Shown: positions 1 to 5,067 of the stretch, one piece after another
Layout of the letters: each line of letters starts with the position of its first letter
Position numbering within the stretch: position 1 is the first letter of the stretch
Source: an uncultured Collinsella sp.
GTDB taxonomy: Bacteria > Actinomycetota > Coriobacteriia > Coriobacteriales > Coriobacteriaceae
Assembly (NCBI GenBank): GCA_902470835.1
Contig: CABRHR010000108.1
Location: 1 to 6,196, forward strand
Length of the DNA: 6,196 bases
Direction of reading: 5' to 3'
Made by a program: the position numbers and the translations under genes
The notes under the pieces: model-generated
Databases searched by the model: none
What the model was told of the DNA's origin: nothing
Seen by the model: only the letters and a program-made list of their open reading frames with translations

Positions 1-46
1 AGATAGCGTAGCGTCTCGTGGGCTCGGAGATGTGTATAAGAGACAG
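1..46 (+). other. Illumina Nextera adapter left in the assembly
   Basis: This stretch is library-preparation sequence, not genome. Bases 1-4 (AGAT) match the end of the P7 primer, 5-12 (AGCGTAGC) are the reverse complement of the Nextera i7 index GCTACGCT (N709 as I recall the index list), 13-27 are the read-2 transposon adapter, and 28-46 are the 19-base Tn5 mosaic end used by the Nextera transposase. The order P7 end, 8-base index, adapter and mosaic end is exactly that of a finished library molecule. Genomic sequence therefore starts at about base 47. The adapter should be trimmed, and its presence suggests a true contig end. Confidence 0.97.
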
Positions 47-77
47 CCGATACGGTAAAGCGCCGGCTTGAAATTGG

Positions 78-86
78 TGCTATATT
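78..86 (+). promoter_or_regulatory. Candidate extended -10 promoter element
   Basis: TGCTATATT reads as an extended -10 element (TGn followed by TATATT, five of six to TATAAT). It lies about 37 bases upstream of the ATG at 124, leaving room for a short leader with the ribosome site GGGAGG. The -35 position about 17 bases upstream (around 58-63) is poor, as is common for extended -10 promoters. The adapter ends at base 46, so little native upstream sequence is available to judge. This is inference from motif shape only. Confidence 0.3.
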
Positions 87-123
87 CGGCTTGAGTTGTT
101 TAATGCTAGTACGGGAGGCTGAT

Positions 124-612
124 ATGGGGCTGTTCAAGAAGAAAAACCCGCAGGACGCCTTTGATCCCGATGTGTTTACCATCACGGATACTATTTTGGA
201 CCCGCCGCGGTTTACGTTTTTGCCGGCCATCTACCAGGATGCTACGCGTCGCAAGTGGGCCGTGCATCAGCGCGGTGCGCAGCCGAAGATCTTTGACTAT
301 GCGGATGTTCTGCAGTGCGAGGTGGCCGAGGCTGGCGATCCGGAGGCTGACGAGACGCCTTCAAAACAGGAATTTGCCCAGCGTATTCTGGCAAATCCCG
401 CGAAGGCGGCAAAAATAAACGCTGCCAAGCGTAATATGTGTCTTGGTATGGGCGTTGTCGTGGCGGTTCAGACGGGAAAAGACGAGGTTTCCAAATTAGA
501 GATTCCCGTTATGACCGACGAAGTCAAACGCGATTCAAACCTATATAAGTCGTATCGGAATGTCGCCGAGAAAATCAAGGCCGAGTTTGATGCCATGGGA
601 GGGCTGGCCTAA
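124..612 (+). CDS. Hypothetical soluble protein, 162 aa
   Basis: I do not recognise a named family with confidence. The ATG at 124 is preferred over in-frame upstream TTG/ATG codons because GGGAGG (113-118) sits 5 bases before it. The protein opens with a basic MGLFKKK segment, then DPDVF and a predicted strand-rich stretch (about residues 18-68, with a KIFDYADVLQCEV strand at 55-67). An acidic linker (70-80) and an Ala/Lys/Asn-rich helix (82-103) follow. Then comes a short hydrophobic, Gly-containing segment (LGMGVVVAVQTG, 107-118), a strand (123-130) and a helix with an NLYKSY motif (139-144). The order 'YxDV strand, Gly-rich hydrophobic segment, hydrophobic strand, S-x-x-YKS helix' resembles the C-terminal part of small Firmicutes proteins that often carry DUF4428 or SHOCT modules, but no zinc-ribbon cysteines are present here. 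There is no signal peptide and no convincing membrane span. It lies 38 bases upstream of the regulator genes in the same direction, with no sign of a role in the sugar pathway. Confidence 0.8.
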   Translation: MGLFKKKNPQDAFDPDVFTITDTILDPPRFTFLPAIYQDATRRKWAVHQRGAQPKIFDYADVLQCEVAEAGDPEADETPSKQEFAQRILANPAKAAKINAAKRNMCLGMGVVVAVQTGKDEVSKLEIPVMTDEVKRDSNLYKSYRNVAEKIKAEFDAMGGLA

Positions 613-650
613 TTCTGGTGACATACATTTTTGAATGAGGAGTCTGTGCA

Positions 651-1418
651 ATGGCAGGCGAATCTTATGCAATTCCCCCCAAAGACCGTGCTGTTGAGGG
701 GATTCTTTGGTACATCCAGCACCATCAGCTTGCCGGCGGCGATCGTCTGCCGGCCGAGCGTGTGCTGTGCGAAGATATCGGCGTTTCGCGTACGGCGTTA
801 CGTGCTGGCATCACGCGGCTCATTTCGTGCGGAACGCTCGAGAGCCGCCGCGGATCGGGTACGTATGTGTGCCCTCCCAAGCCGCTGAACATCTTCCAGG
901 AAACGTACAACTTCTCCGATGCCGTGCGAACTGCCGGTCTGCACCCCTCTTCTCGCTTGGTCTCCACCGAGACTGTCGAGGCGGATGAGACGCTTGCCGA
1001 CAAGCTTGGGGTGGCCGTAGGCGCTCCTTTGCTCCGTATGCAGCGTGTCCGTCTCATTGAGGGCGAGCCGGCGTCGATCGAAACGGCACATGTCAATCTG
1101 TCGCTTTGCCCGTCGCTTCCCGACCATGATTTTGAGCACGAGAGCCTCTACGACGTATTGTTCAAAGAGGGTGGCGTGCGCGTTGAGCATGGACGTGAGC
1201 ATATCTCGATCTCGCGTTTAAACGCCGAAGAGGCCGAACTTCTCCAACAAGAAGAGGGGACGCCGGTGTTCTATGAGAGCACGATTGAATTCGATGGGGG
1301 CATGCGCTTCGTGGAGCATTGCAAATCGGTGATTTTGCCCACGAAGTTCCGCTTTGCCGATAACGGTGAAAAGAATGGCATGAGGAGCGTGGCAGGTGAA
1401 CAATGGCTGAAACAGTAG
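651..1418 (+). CDS. GntR family transcriptional regulator, HutC/UTRA type (first of pair)
   Basis: A 255-aa cytoplasmic DNA-binding regulator. The N-terminal winged helix-turn-helix spans about residues 11-74, with the GntR signature GDRLPAERVLCEDIGVSRTA (30-49) and wing RRGSGTYV (66-73). A UTRA effector domain covers about 88-232, with typical markers APLLRMQRVRLIEGEPASIE (125-144), SLYDVL (165-170) and the end strand FVEHCKSVILP (220-230). In this subfamily the UTRA domain binds a small, often phosphorylated, sugar-like ligand that releases DNA; FrlR of fructoselysine operons is a relative. The start at 651 has GAGGAG (637-642) 8 bases upstream. The gene overlaps the next GntR gene by 16 bases, so the two are probably co-transcribed and translationally coupled. 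Effector and target are inferred from the adjacent gfr-like operon. The C-terminal tail (about 236-255) is polar and probably disordered. Confidence 0.93.
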   Translation: MAGESYAIPPKDRAVEGILWYIQHHQLAGGDRLPAERVLCEDIGVSRTALRAGITRLISCGTLESRRGSGTYVCPPKPLNIFQETYNFSDAVRTAGLHPSSRLVSTETVEADETLADKLGVAVGAPLLRMQRVRLIEGEPASIETAHVNLSLCPSLPDHDFEHESLYDVLFKEGGVRVEHGREHISISRLNAEEAELLQQEEGTPVFYESTIEFDGGMRFVEHCKSVILPTKFRFADNGEKNGMRSVAGEQWLKQ

Positions 1419-2116
1419 ATGCCACCCCGGTTTATATGCGCATTCGACGTCGCATTGAGGAGCGTATCGAGCGCGGCATATACCCAACGGGTTCGATGAT
1501 TCCGTCTGAGAATGAACTTGCCGAGGAATTTGGTACGACGCGCCTGACTATCCGAAGTGCCGTGGACGAGTTGGTTCGTCGCGGCCAGATTCGTCGTGTT
1601 CGGGGAAAGGGCGCCTTCGTGGCGCAGAAAGTGCCTGCTATTTTTGAGCGCACGGGTGGCTTCCGCGAATCGGTTCGCGCCTCGGGAGGCGAGCCGTCTG
1701 TTCGCATTCTGGCGCGCTCCAAGCGCTACGCGGGGCCATACTACGCCGACCTGTTTGGTATCGCCGAGGATGACCTGCTCTATTCCATCCGACGCCTGAA
1801 CTGCATAAACGGAGATCCCGTATCAATTGAGATGGCGCTGATTCCCTGCCTGCTGTTCCCAACCATCGAAGAGATCGACGTGTCGGTGTTCAGTCTTTAC
1901 GAGACCTATGAGATGCTGGGGCGAAAGCCGGTCATGGCGCAGGAAAAGCTCGATATCGAAGCGCTGGGCGCGCGCGATGCCGGCCTGCTTGGGCTAGAGC
2001 AGGGCGATCTTGCCTTGACGCTGGAGTGCGTGAGCTTCGACGCGAGCGGACAGGCAATCGAATATGTCAAGTCGTTCAACCGCGGCGATGCGGGTGGATA
2101 TACCTATACCTACTAG
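1403..2116 (+). CDS. GntR family transcriptional regulator, HutC/UTRA type (second of pair)
   Basis: A 237-aa regulator with the same architecture as its upstream neighbour but clearly diverged in sequence. The winged helix domain is at about 9-74, with GSMIPSENELAEEFGTTRLT (30-49) and wing VRGKGAFV (66-73). The UTRA domain is at about 84-226, with DLLYSIRRLNCINGDPVSIE (124-143), SLYETYE (164-170) and IEYVKSFNRGD (219-229). The recognition helix region (GTTRLTIRSAVDEL) differs from that of the first regulator (GVSRTALRAGITRL), so the two probably bind different sites. The ATG at 1403 lies inside the end of the first gene, with AGGTG (1394-1398) 4 bases before it. The gene ends 193 bases before the deglycase operon, whose promoter region it is well placed to control. 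Repressor activity and a sugar-phosphate effector are family-based inference. Confidence 0.93.
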   Translation: MAETVDATPVYMRIRRRIEERIERGIYPTGSMIPSENELAEEFGTTRLTIRSAVDELVRRGQIRRVRGKGAFVAQKVPAIFERTGGFRESVRASGGEPSVRILARSKRYAGPYYADLFGIAEDDLLYSIRRLNCINGDPVSIEMALIPCLLFPTIEEIDVSVFSLYETYEMLGRKPVMAQEKLDIEALGARDAGLLGLEQGDLALTLECVSFDASGQAIEYVKSFNRGDAGGYTYTY

Positions 2117-2150
2117 CTGGTGTTTTTGCATAACGACTGGGAAAACTGAC

Positions 2151-2203
2151 CGATTTTGACCATTGAGCCGGCTGTATATACGACCTTACATGGCTCAAAA
2201 TCG
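2151..2203. repeat. Widely spaced inverted repeat in the control region
   Basis: CGATTTTGA (2151-2159) and TCAAAATCG (2195-2203) are exact inverted copies with start points 44 bases apart. In RNA they could form a 9-bp stem with a long loop, extendable by GCC/GGC (2167-2169 with 2192-2194) across a bulge. As DNA they could be two operator half sites or two sites bound by a looping repressor. The lack of a U-tract argues against a terminator. They flank the GTATATAC palindrome nearly symmetrically. Confidence 0.5.
2174..2181. promoter_or_regulatory. Candidate GntR/HutC operator GTATATAC
   Basis: GTATATAC is a perfect 8-base palindrome that fits the GT-N-TA-N-AC core described for HutC-subfamily GntR operators. 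It lies between the arms of a larger inverted repeat and within a candidate promoter spacer. With two HutC/UTRA regulators encoded directly upstream it is the best operator candidate in the window, but it is short and could arise by chance. Confidence 0.4.
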
Positions 2204-2241
2204 ACCGTTCGCCGATGAAGAAAGATTAGTCGGCAGATAGG

Positions 2242-2281
2242 TATCAAAAAGCCGTAACCTGTAACTGTGATTGATATCAAA
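2242..2281. repeat. Direct TATCAAA repeats 33 bp apart, with TTGATATCAA palindrome
   Basis: TATCAAA occurs at 2242-2248 and again at 2275-2281, a period of 33 bases or about three turns of DNA, which puts both on the same helix face. The second copy overlaps a perfect 10-base palindrome TTGATATCAA (2271-2280) that ends 18 bases before the ribosome site of gfrE. Between them lies GTAAC repeated with a 7-base period. Such spacing is typical of cooperative protein binding sites; this role is inferred. Confidence 0.4.
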
Positions 2282-2309
2282 TACTAATGATTTGTTACGA
2301 GGTGAGACG

Positions 2310-3425
2310 ATGAAAATGCTCGATTACGTTCAGCTTGCCCATGTGCGTATGGGTGAGAACCTCGAGCGTTCGTCCGAGCTTGTAAGCCAGCTCGTCGAGA
2401 TTTTCCAGTCCGCATCCTTTGACGCGCTGCGCATTGTCGCTTCGGGTTCGTCCCGTCATGCCGCCGATTGCGCTCGCGATTATCTGCAGGATGCACTGCA
2501 GATGCAGGTGTCTGTCGTGACGCCTGAGGCCTTCGTCGATTTCGAGCACACCTATCCGCAAAACGCGCTCAACATTGCCATTTCTCAGAGCGGCTACTCG
2601 ACCAATACGATTGCGGCACTCGACTACATGCGCACGCACGACATGGCAGCAGTTGCGCTGACGGCAAACGTCGAGGCTCCCATTAAGGAGCATGCCGATA
2701 TCGTTCTCGACTACGGCGTGGGCGTCGAGTCGGTGGACTTTGTGACCCTGGGCGTCCAGACGCTCATCGAGTATCTGGTGCTCTTTGGCATTTACGGTGG
2801 TCAGGCACGCGGGGCGATTGACGCCGATGGCGTTGCCCAGCGCCTTGACGATCTGCGTGGGGCTATCCAGGCCAACGCCACGATGTGCAAGACCGCCGAG
2901 GCATATGTTCAGGATCATCTACTCGAGCTGTCGGAGCATGTGCCGGCCATGGTTGTGGGCAACGGTCCCAACTATGGCGTTGCCGAAGAGGCGGCACTCA
3001 AGCTGAGTGAGACCATCAAGATTCCGGCCATGCATCACGAGGGCGAGGAGTTCGTCCACGGTCCCGAGATGCAGATCGTTCCGGGCTATCTGGTGTTTAT
3101 CGTCGACGACCCTCAAGGGTCCGAGCGTCTGGCAAATATCGCCGACGCGCTGTCGAAGGTAACGAAGAAGGTAGTTCTTTTGACCATGCACCCCAAGGGC
3201 AAGGCTCACGAGATCGCAGTGCCGCAGGTAGCTCCGCTGCTGAGCGCGATTCCCAACCTGGTGTTCTTCCAGACGATGGCGGCGATTGTCACCGAGCGCC
3301 TGAACTCGTGGGATGTCCATCCGTATCTCGATGCCGTCTCCAAGCAAATGGAGGTTAAGGCGGAAGGCTACGAGGAATCGGTCAACACGCTTAAGGCTAA
3401 AGCGGCTGAGTGTTACGGAATGTAG
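2310..3425 (+). CDS. gfrE: Double-SIS sugar-phosphate deglycase, GlmS-isomerase-like (probable glucoselysine-6-P deglycase)
   Basis: A 371-aa cytoplasmic enzyme equal in layout to the isomerase half of glucosamine-6-P synthase, without the glutaminase domain. SIS 1 covers about residues 35-165, with VASGSSRHAAD (43-53) and ISQSGYSTNT (91-100); SIS 2 covers about 208-340, with GNGPNYGVAEEAALKL (217-232) and EEFVHGPEM (246-254). E234 and H250, 16 residues apart, match the GlmS E488/H504 and FraB-type catalytic pair, and K345 in LDAVSKQMEV may match the GlmS C-tail lysine. The GlmS STKA segment is replaced by ESVDFVTL (140-147), which argues against GlmS itself. In E. faecium the SIS protein closer to GlmS beside an FrlB homologue is GfrE, which converts glucoselysine-6-P to fructose-6-P and lysine; the same role is inferred here. 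I start at ATG 2310 (GAGGTG at 2299-2304) rather than the in-frame TTG 2271, which falls in the operator-like palindrome. Alternatives are a deglycase for another glycated amine. Confidence 0.85.
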   Translation: MKMLDYVQLAHVRMGENLERSSELVSQLVEIFQSASFDALRIVASGSSRHAADCARDYLQDALQMQVSVVTPEAFVDFEHTYPQNALNIAISQSGYSTNTIAALDYMRTHDMAAVALTANVEAPIKEHADIVLDYGVGVESVDFVTLGVQTLIEYLVLFGIYGGQARGAIDADGVAQRLDDLRGAIQANATMCKTAEAYVQDHLLELSEHVPAMVVGNGPNYGVAEEAALKLSETIKIPAMHHEGEEFVHGPEMQIVPGYLVFIVDDPQGSERLANIADALSKVTKKVVLLTMHPKGKAHEIAVPQVAPLLSAIPNLVFFQTMAAIVTERLNSWDVHPYLDAVSKQMEVKAEGYEESVNTLKAKAAECYGM

Positions 3426-3450
3426 GCGGGCGTTGTCGCTCGTTGGCATA

Positions 3451-3471
3451 GGGGATTGCTAAAGCAGCCCC
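3451..3471 (+). other. Interrupted hairpin next to the gfrF ribosome site
   Basis: GGGG (3451-3454) can pair with CCCC (3468-3471), and TGC (3457-3459) with GCA (3464-3466) around a TAAA loop, with an AT/G internal mismatch. The stem ends exactly where the strong Shine-Dalgarno AGAAAGGAG (3472-3480) of gfrF begins. It could protect the downstream transcript or keep the ribosome site open. No U-tract follows, so it is not a standard terminator. The pairing is read directly; function is inferred. Confidence 0.4.
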
Positions 3472-3486
3472 AGAAAGGAGAAGCAA

Positions 3487-4548
3487 ATGAAGGAAACCGA
3501 GAAGATCGAGATCATGCATTTCGACCAGGAGGGCTACCTCGAGGACGGCAAGGCGCTCTACGAGACCGGCAAGAAGATGACCGCGCTCGCAGACAAGGTC
3601 GCCGACGAGGGCTATGACGCCGTCTTCCTGATGGGCGTGGGCGGCACCTGGGATGAGCTCATGCAGCTCGAGTACCTCATGAACAAGTTCGGCGACCGCG
3701 ATCTCGAGGTCTACCTGATCCACGCCGCCGAGTGGAACGTCTCCGGCCACAAGCGCATGACCGACAAGTCCGTCGTGCTCACCGCCTCCGAGTCCGGCAC
3801 CACCCCCGAGGTCCTCGAGGCCGTCAAGAAGATGAAGGACATGGGTGTCCGCGTCTACGCCATGACCAAGCCCGAGGGTCTCATCGGCCAGGCTGTCGGT
3901 GCCGAGAACTGCGTCGCCATGGCTTCTGACCATGGTTCCGGTGGCTGCGAGAAGGGCTACTACCTCGCCGACTGCTTCGGCCTGCGCCTGCTCAACCGTC
4001 GCGGTTGCTTCCCCAAGTTCGACCTGTTCATCGAGCAGACCAAGGACATCTGGAAGGATATGCTCGATATCCGCAAGCGCTTCGAGCCGCGCGCCGAGGA
4101 GCTCGCCAAGAAGTACGCCCTGGCCCCCTACACCATGTTCATCGGCTCCGGCGCCCTGTGGGGCGAGACCATCCTGTTCTCGATGTGCATCCTGGAGGAG
4201 ATGCAGTGGAAGCGCACCCGCTACATCACCTCGGCCGACTTCTTCCACGGCACCCTCGAGCTCGTGGAGCCCGGCGTCCCCGTGTTCCTGTTCATGGGCG
4301 AGGACGAGAACCGCAAGCTCGACGAGCGCGCCCGCGCGTTCCTGACCCGCGGCGTGACCGGCGACACCGACATCAACATCATCGACACCGCCGAGTTCGC
4401 CATCCCCGGCCTTGACGACGACTTCCGCGTCATCGTTTCCCCGTGGATCCTGACGGTGCTCGTGACTGACCGCCTGGCTCGCTACTACGAGACGGTCACC
4501 AAGCACAACCTCAAGTATCGTCGCTACTATCACCAGTTCGACTACTAA
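3487..4548 (+). CDS. gfrF: FrlB-type SIS deglycase (probable fructoselysine-6-P deglycase)
   Basis: A 353-aa cytoplasmic enzyme close in length to E. coli FrlB (about 340 aa). By family it hydrolyses fructoselysine-6-P to glucose-6-P and lysine. SIS 1 spans about residues 30-170 (FLMGVGGTWDEL 47-58, TASESGTTPEVLEAV 99-113), and SIS 2 about 205-330 (FIGSGALWGETIL 218-230). The block FFHGTLELVEPGVPVFLFMG (252-271) and the C-terminal YRRYYHQFDY (344-353) closely resemble FrlB as I recall it (HGPLEIVEPGVPFLFLLG and ERRYYGGLVEY). E238 and H254, 16 residues apart, are the expected catalytic Glu/His pair. The start has a near-perfect ribosome site AAAGGAG (3474-3480), 6 bases upstream. It lies 61 bases after gfrE and 42 before the PTS EIIA, clearly one operon. 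Codons end in C or G far more often than in gfrE or the regulators, suggesting high expression. A 6-phosphofructose-aspartate-type (FraB) substrate is a less likely alternative. Confidence 0.88.
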   Translation: MKETEKIEIMHFDQEGYLEDGKALYETGKKMTALADKVADEGYDAVFLMGVGGTWDELMQLEYLMNKFGDRDLEVYLIHAAEWNVSGHKRMTDKSVVLTASESGTTPEVLEAVKKMKDMGVRVYAMTKPEGLIGQAVGAENCVAMASDHGSGGCEKGYYLADCFGLRLLNRRGCFPKFDLFIEQTKDIWKDMLDIRKRFEPRAEELAKKYALAPYTMFIGSGALWGETILFSMCILEEMQWKRTRYITSADFFHGTLELVEPGVPVFLFMGEDENRKLDERARAFLTRGVTGDTDINIIDTAEFAIPGLDDDFRVIVSPWILTVLVTDRLARYYETVTKHNLKYRRYYHQFDY

Positions 4549-4554
4549 AGCCAA

Positions 4555-4568
4555 GCGCGGGGACGCGT
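4555..4568 (+). other. Small GNRA-tetraloop hairpin between gfrF and gfrA
   Basis: CGCG (4556-4559) pairs with CGCG (4564-4567) around the loop GGGA, which fits the stable GNRA class. G4555 and U4568 can add a wobble pair. It begins 7 bases after the gfrF stop codon and ends 7 bases before the ribosome site of the next gene. It could slow 3' decay of the gfrF message, but the stem is short. Confidence 0.4.
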
Positions 4569-4590
4569 CAGTCACGGAAGGATTCGCAGA

Positions 4591-5010
4591 ATGAGACAGT
4601 ACATCATCGCCAGCCATGCGCACTTCGCTACCGGCATCAAGGAGAGCGTTGAGCTGCTCTCGGGCGCTCGCGACAACGTCCATGACCTTTCAATGTTTGT
4701 CGATGATCGCATGGACGTGGCCGAGGAGGCCCAAAAACTGCTGGCAGGCATGTCTGCCGACGATGATGTCGTCGTCTGCACCGACCTCTTTGGCGGCAGC
4801 GTCAACAACGAGTTCACCAAGATCGTCCAGACGCGTCCCCGCACGTACCTCGTTACCAACATGAACCTTCCGCTGCTCATCCAGCTGCTGTTCTCCGATG
4901 AGTCGGCGCCGGTTGAGGAGACGATTCGCGCCATCGTCGCTGCGGACGATACGCGCGTGAAGTTCGTCAACGATCTTTTGGTCGATGACGACGAGGAAGA
5001 AGAGTTCTAA
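4591..5010 (+). CDS. gfrA: PTS mannose-family EIIA component
   Basis: A 139-aa cytoplasmic phosphocarrier that takes phosphate from HPr and passes it to EIIB. The active-site motif IIASHAHFATGI (5-16) places the phosphorylated histidine at H9, equivalent to H10 of E. coli ManX; the usual Gly after this His is Ala here. Other EIIA-Man hallmarks are CTDLFGGSVNNEF (63-75) and VTNMNLPLLIQLL (88-100). The domain is complete and free-standing, not fused to EIIB as in ManX. The C-terminus ends in a run of acidic residues (131-138). GGAAGGA (4576-4582) lies 8 bases before the ATG. It is 42 bases after gfrF and 57 before EIIB, in an operon with two deglycases, which suggests that the transported substrate is a glycated amino acid. 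Family assignment is firm; substrate is inferred from neighbours. Confidence 0.93.
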   Translation: MRQYIIASHAHFATGIKESVELLSGARDNVHDLSMFVDDRMDVAEEAQKLLAGMSADDDVVVCTDLFGGSVNNEFTKIVQTRPRTYLVTNMNLPLLIQLLFSDESAPVEETIRAIVAADDTRVKFVNDLLVDDDEEEEF

Positions 5011-5047
5011 TCCGCAGCACCTATTGCAACGCCGCTCGCCGGCACAA

Positions 5048-5062
5048 GACCTTTGGGGGGTC
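5048..5062 (+). promoter_or_regulatory. G-run ribosome site of gfrB within a short inverted repeat
   Basis: The only purine-rich stretch before the EIIB ATG (5068) is a run of six G (5055-5060), 7 bases upstream, in place of an AGGAG-type site. GACC (5048-5051) can pair with GGTC (5059-5062), and so could partly cover the G-run. The run decides the start: the in-frame TTG at 5053 overlaps it and cannot use it. Whether this lowers EIIB translation is inference. Confidence 0.45.
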
Positions 5063-5067
5063 ACATT

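Larger units (their letters stand above)
2117..2309 (+). promoter_or_regulatory. Probable control region of the gfr-like operon
   Basis: This 193-base gap between the second regulator and gfrE is the longest non-coding stretch of the window and is more AT-rich than the genes. It contains long inverted arms (2151-2159 and 2195-2203), an 8-base palindrome GTATATAC (2174-2181), a small inverted repeat GCCGA/TCGGC (2211-2215 and 2230-2234), a tandem GTAAC repeat (2254-2258 and 2261-2265), two TATCAAA copies 33 bases apart (2242-2248 and 2275-2281), and the palindrome TTGATATCAA (2271-2280). A weak promoter TTGAGC (2163-2168), 18-base spacer, TTACAT (2187-2192) would place GTATATAC between -35 and -10. 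TTGACC (2156-2161) is another -35 candidate without a good partner. No stem followed by a U-run is present, so an intrinsic terminator for the regulator genes is not evident. Confidence 0.6.

Noticed and set aside
28..46. Tn5 mosaic end suggesting a natural transposon insertion
   Set aside because: It is preceded directly by the Nextera adapter, an 8-base index and the end of the P7 primer, so it comes from library preparation rather than a mobile element.
91..123. Eleven-codon extension of the hypothetical protein from a TTG start
   Set aside because: GGGAGG at 113-118 clearly serves ATG 124. The extension would lie across this ribosome site and next to the candidate -10 element.
2151..2203. 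Rho-independent terminator after the second regulator
   Set aside because: The 9-bp arms are AT-rich, the loop is long, and no U-run follows the right arm, so operator arms are more plausible.
2271..2309. Thirteen-codon N-terminal extension of gfrE from a TTG start
   Set aside because: The TTG is part of the palindrome TTGATATCAA and lacks a proper ribosome site. ATG 2310 has GAGGTG 5 bases upstream and gives the normal beginning of the protein.
2310..3425. Glucosamine-6-phosphate synthase (GlmS)
   Set aside because: The glutaminase domain with its N-terminal catalytic Cys is absent, the STKA substrate segment is replaced, and the gene lies in a PTS/deglycase operon.
3397..4683. Very long (428-codon) open frame on the minus strand, opposite gfrF
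   Set aside because: It mirrors the strongly C/G-ending codons of gfrF and runs through both neighbouring gene ends. Its translation is low-complexity (V/L/A/G/H/E-rich) with no recognisable domain, while the + strand protein is a clear FrlB homologue.
5053..5067. Five-codon extension of EIIB from a TTG start
   Set aside because: The codon overlaps the only available ribosome site (the G-run at 5055-5060), and the EIIB family starts right before the strand containing RVDHRLLHGQ.
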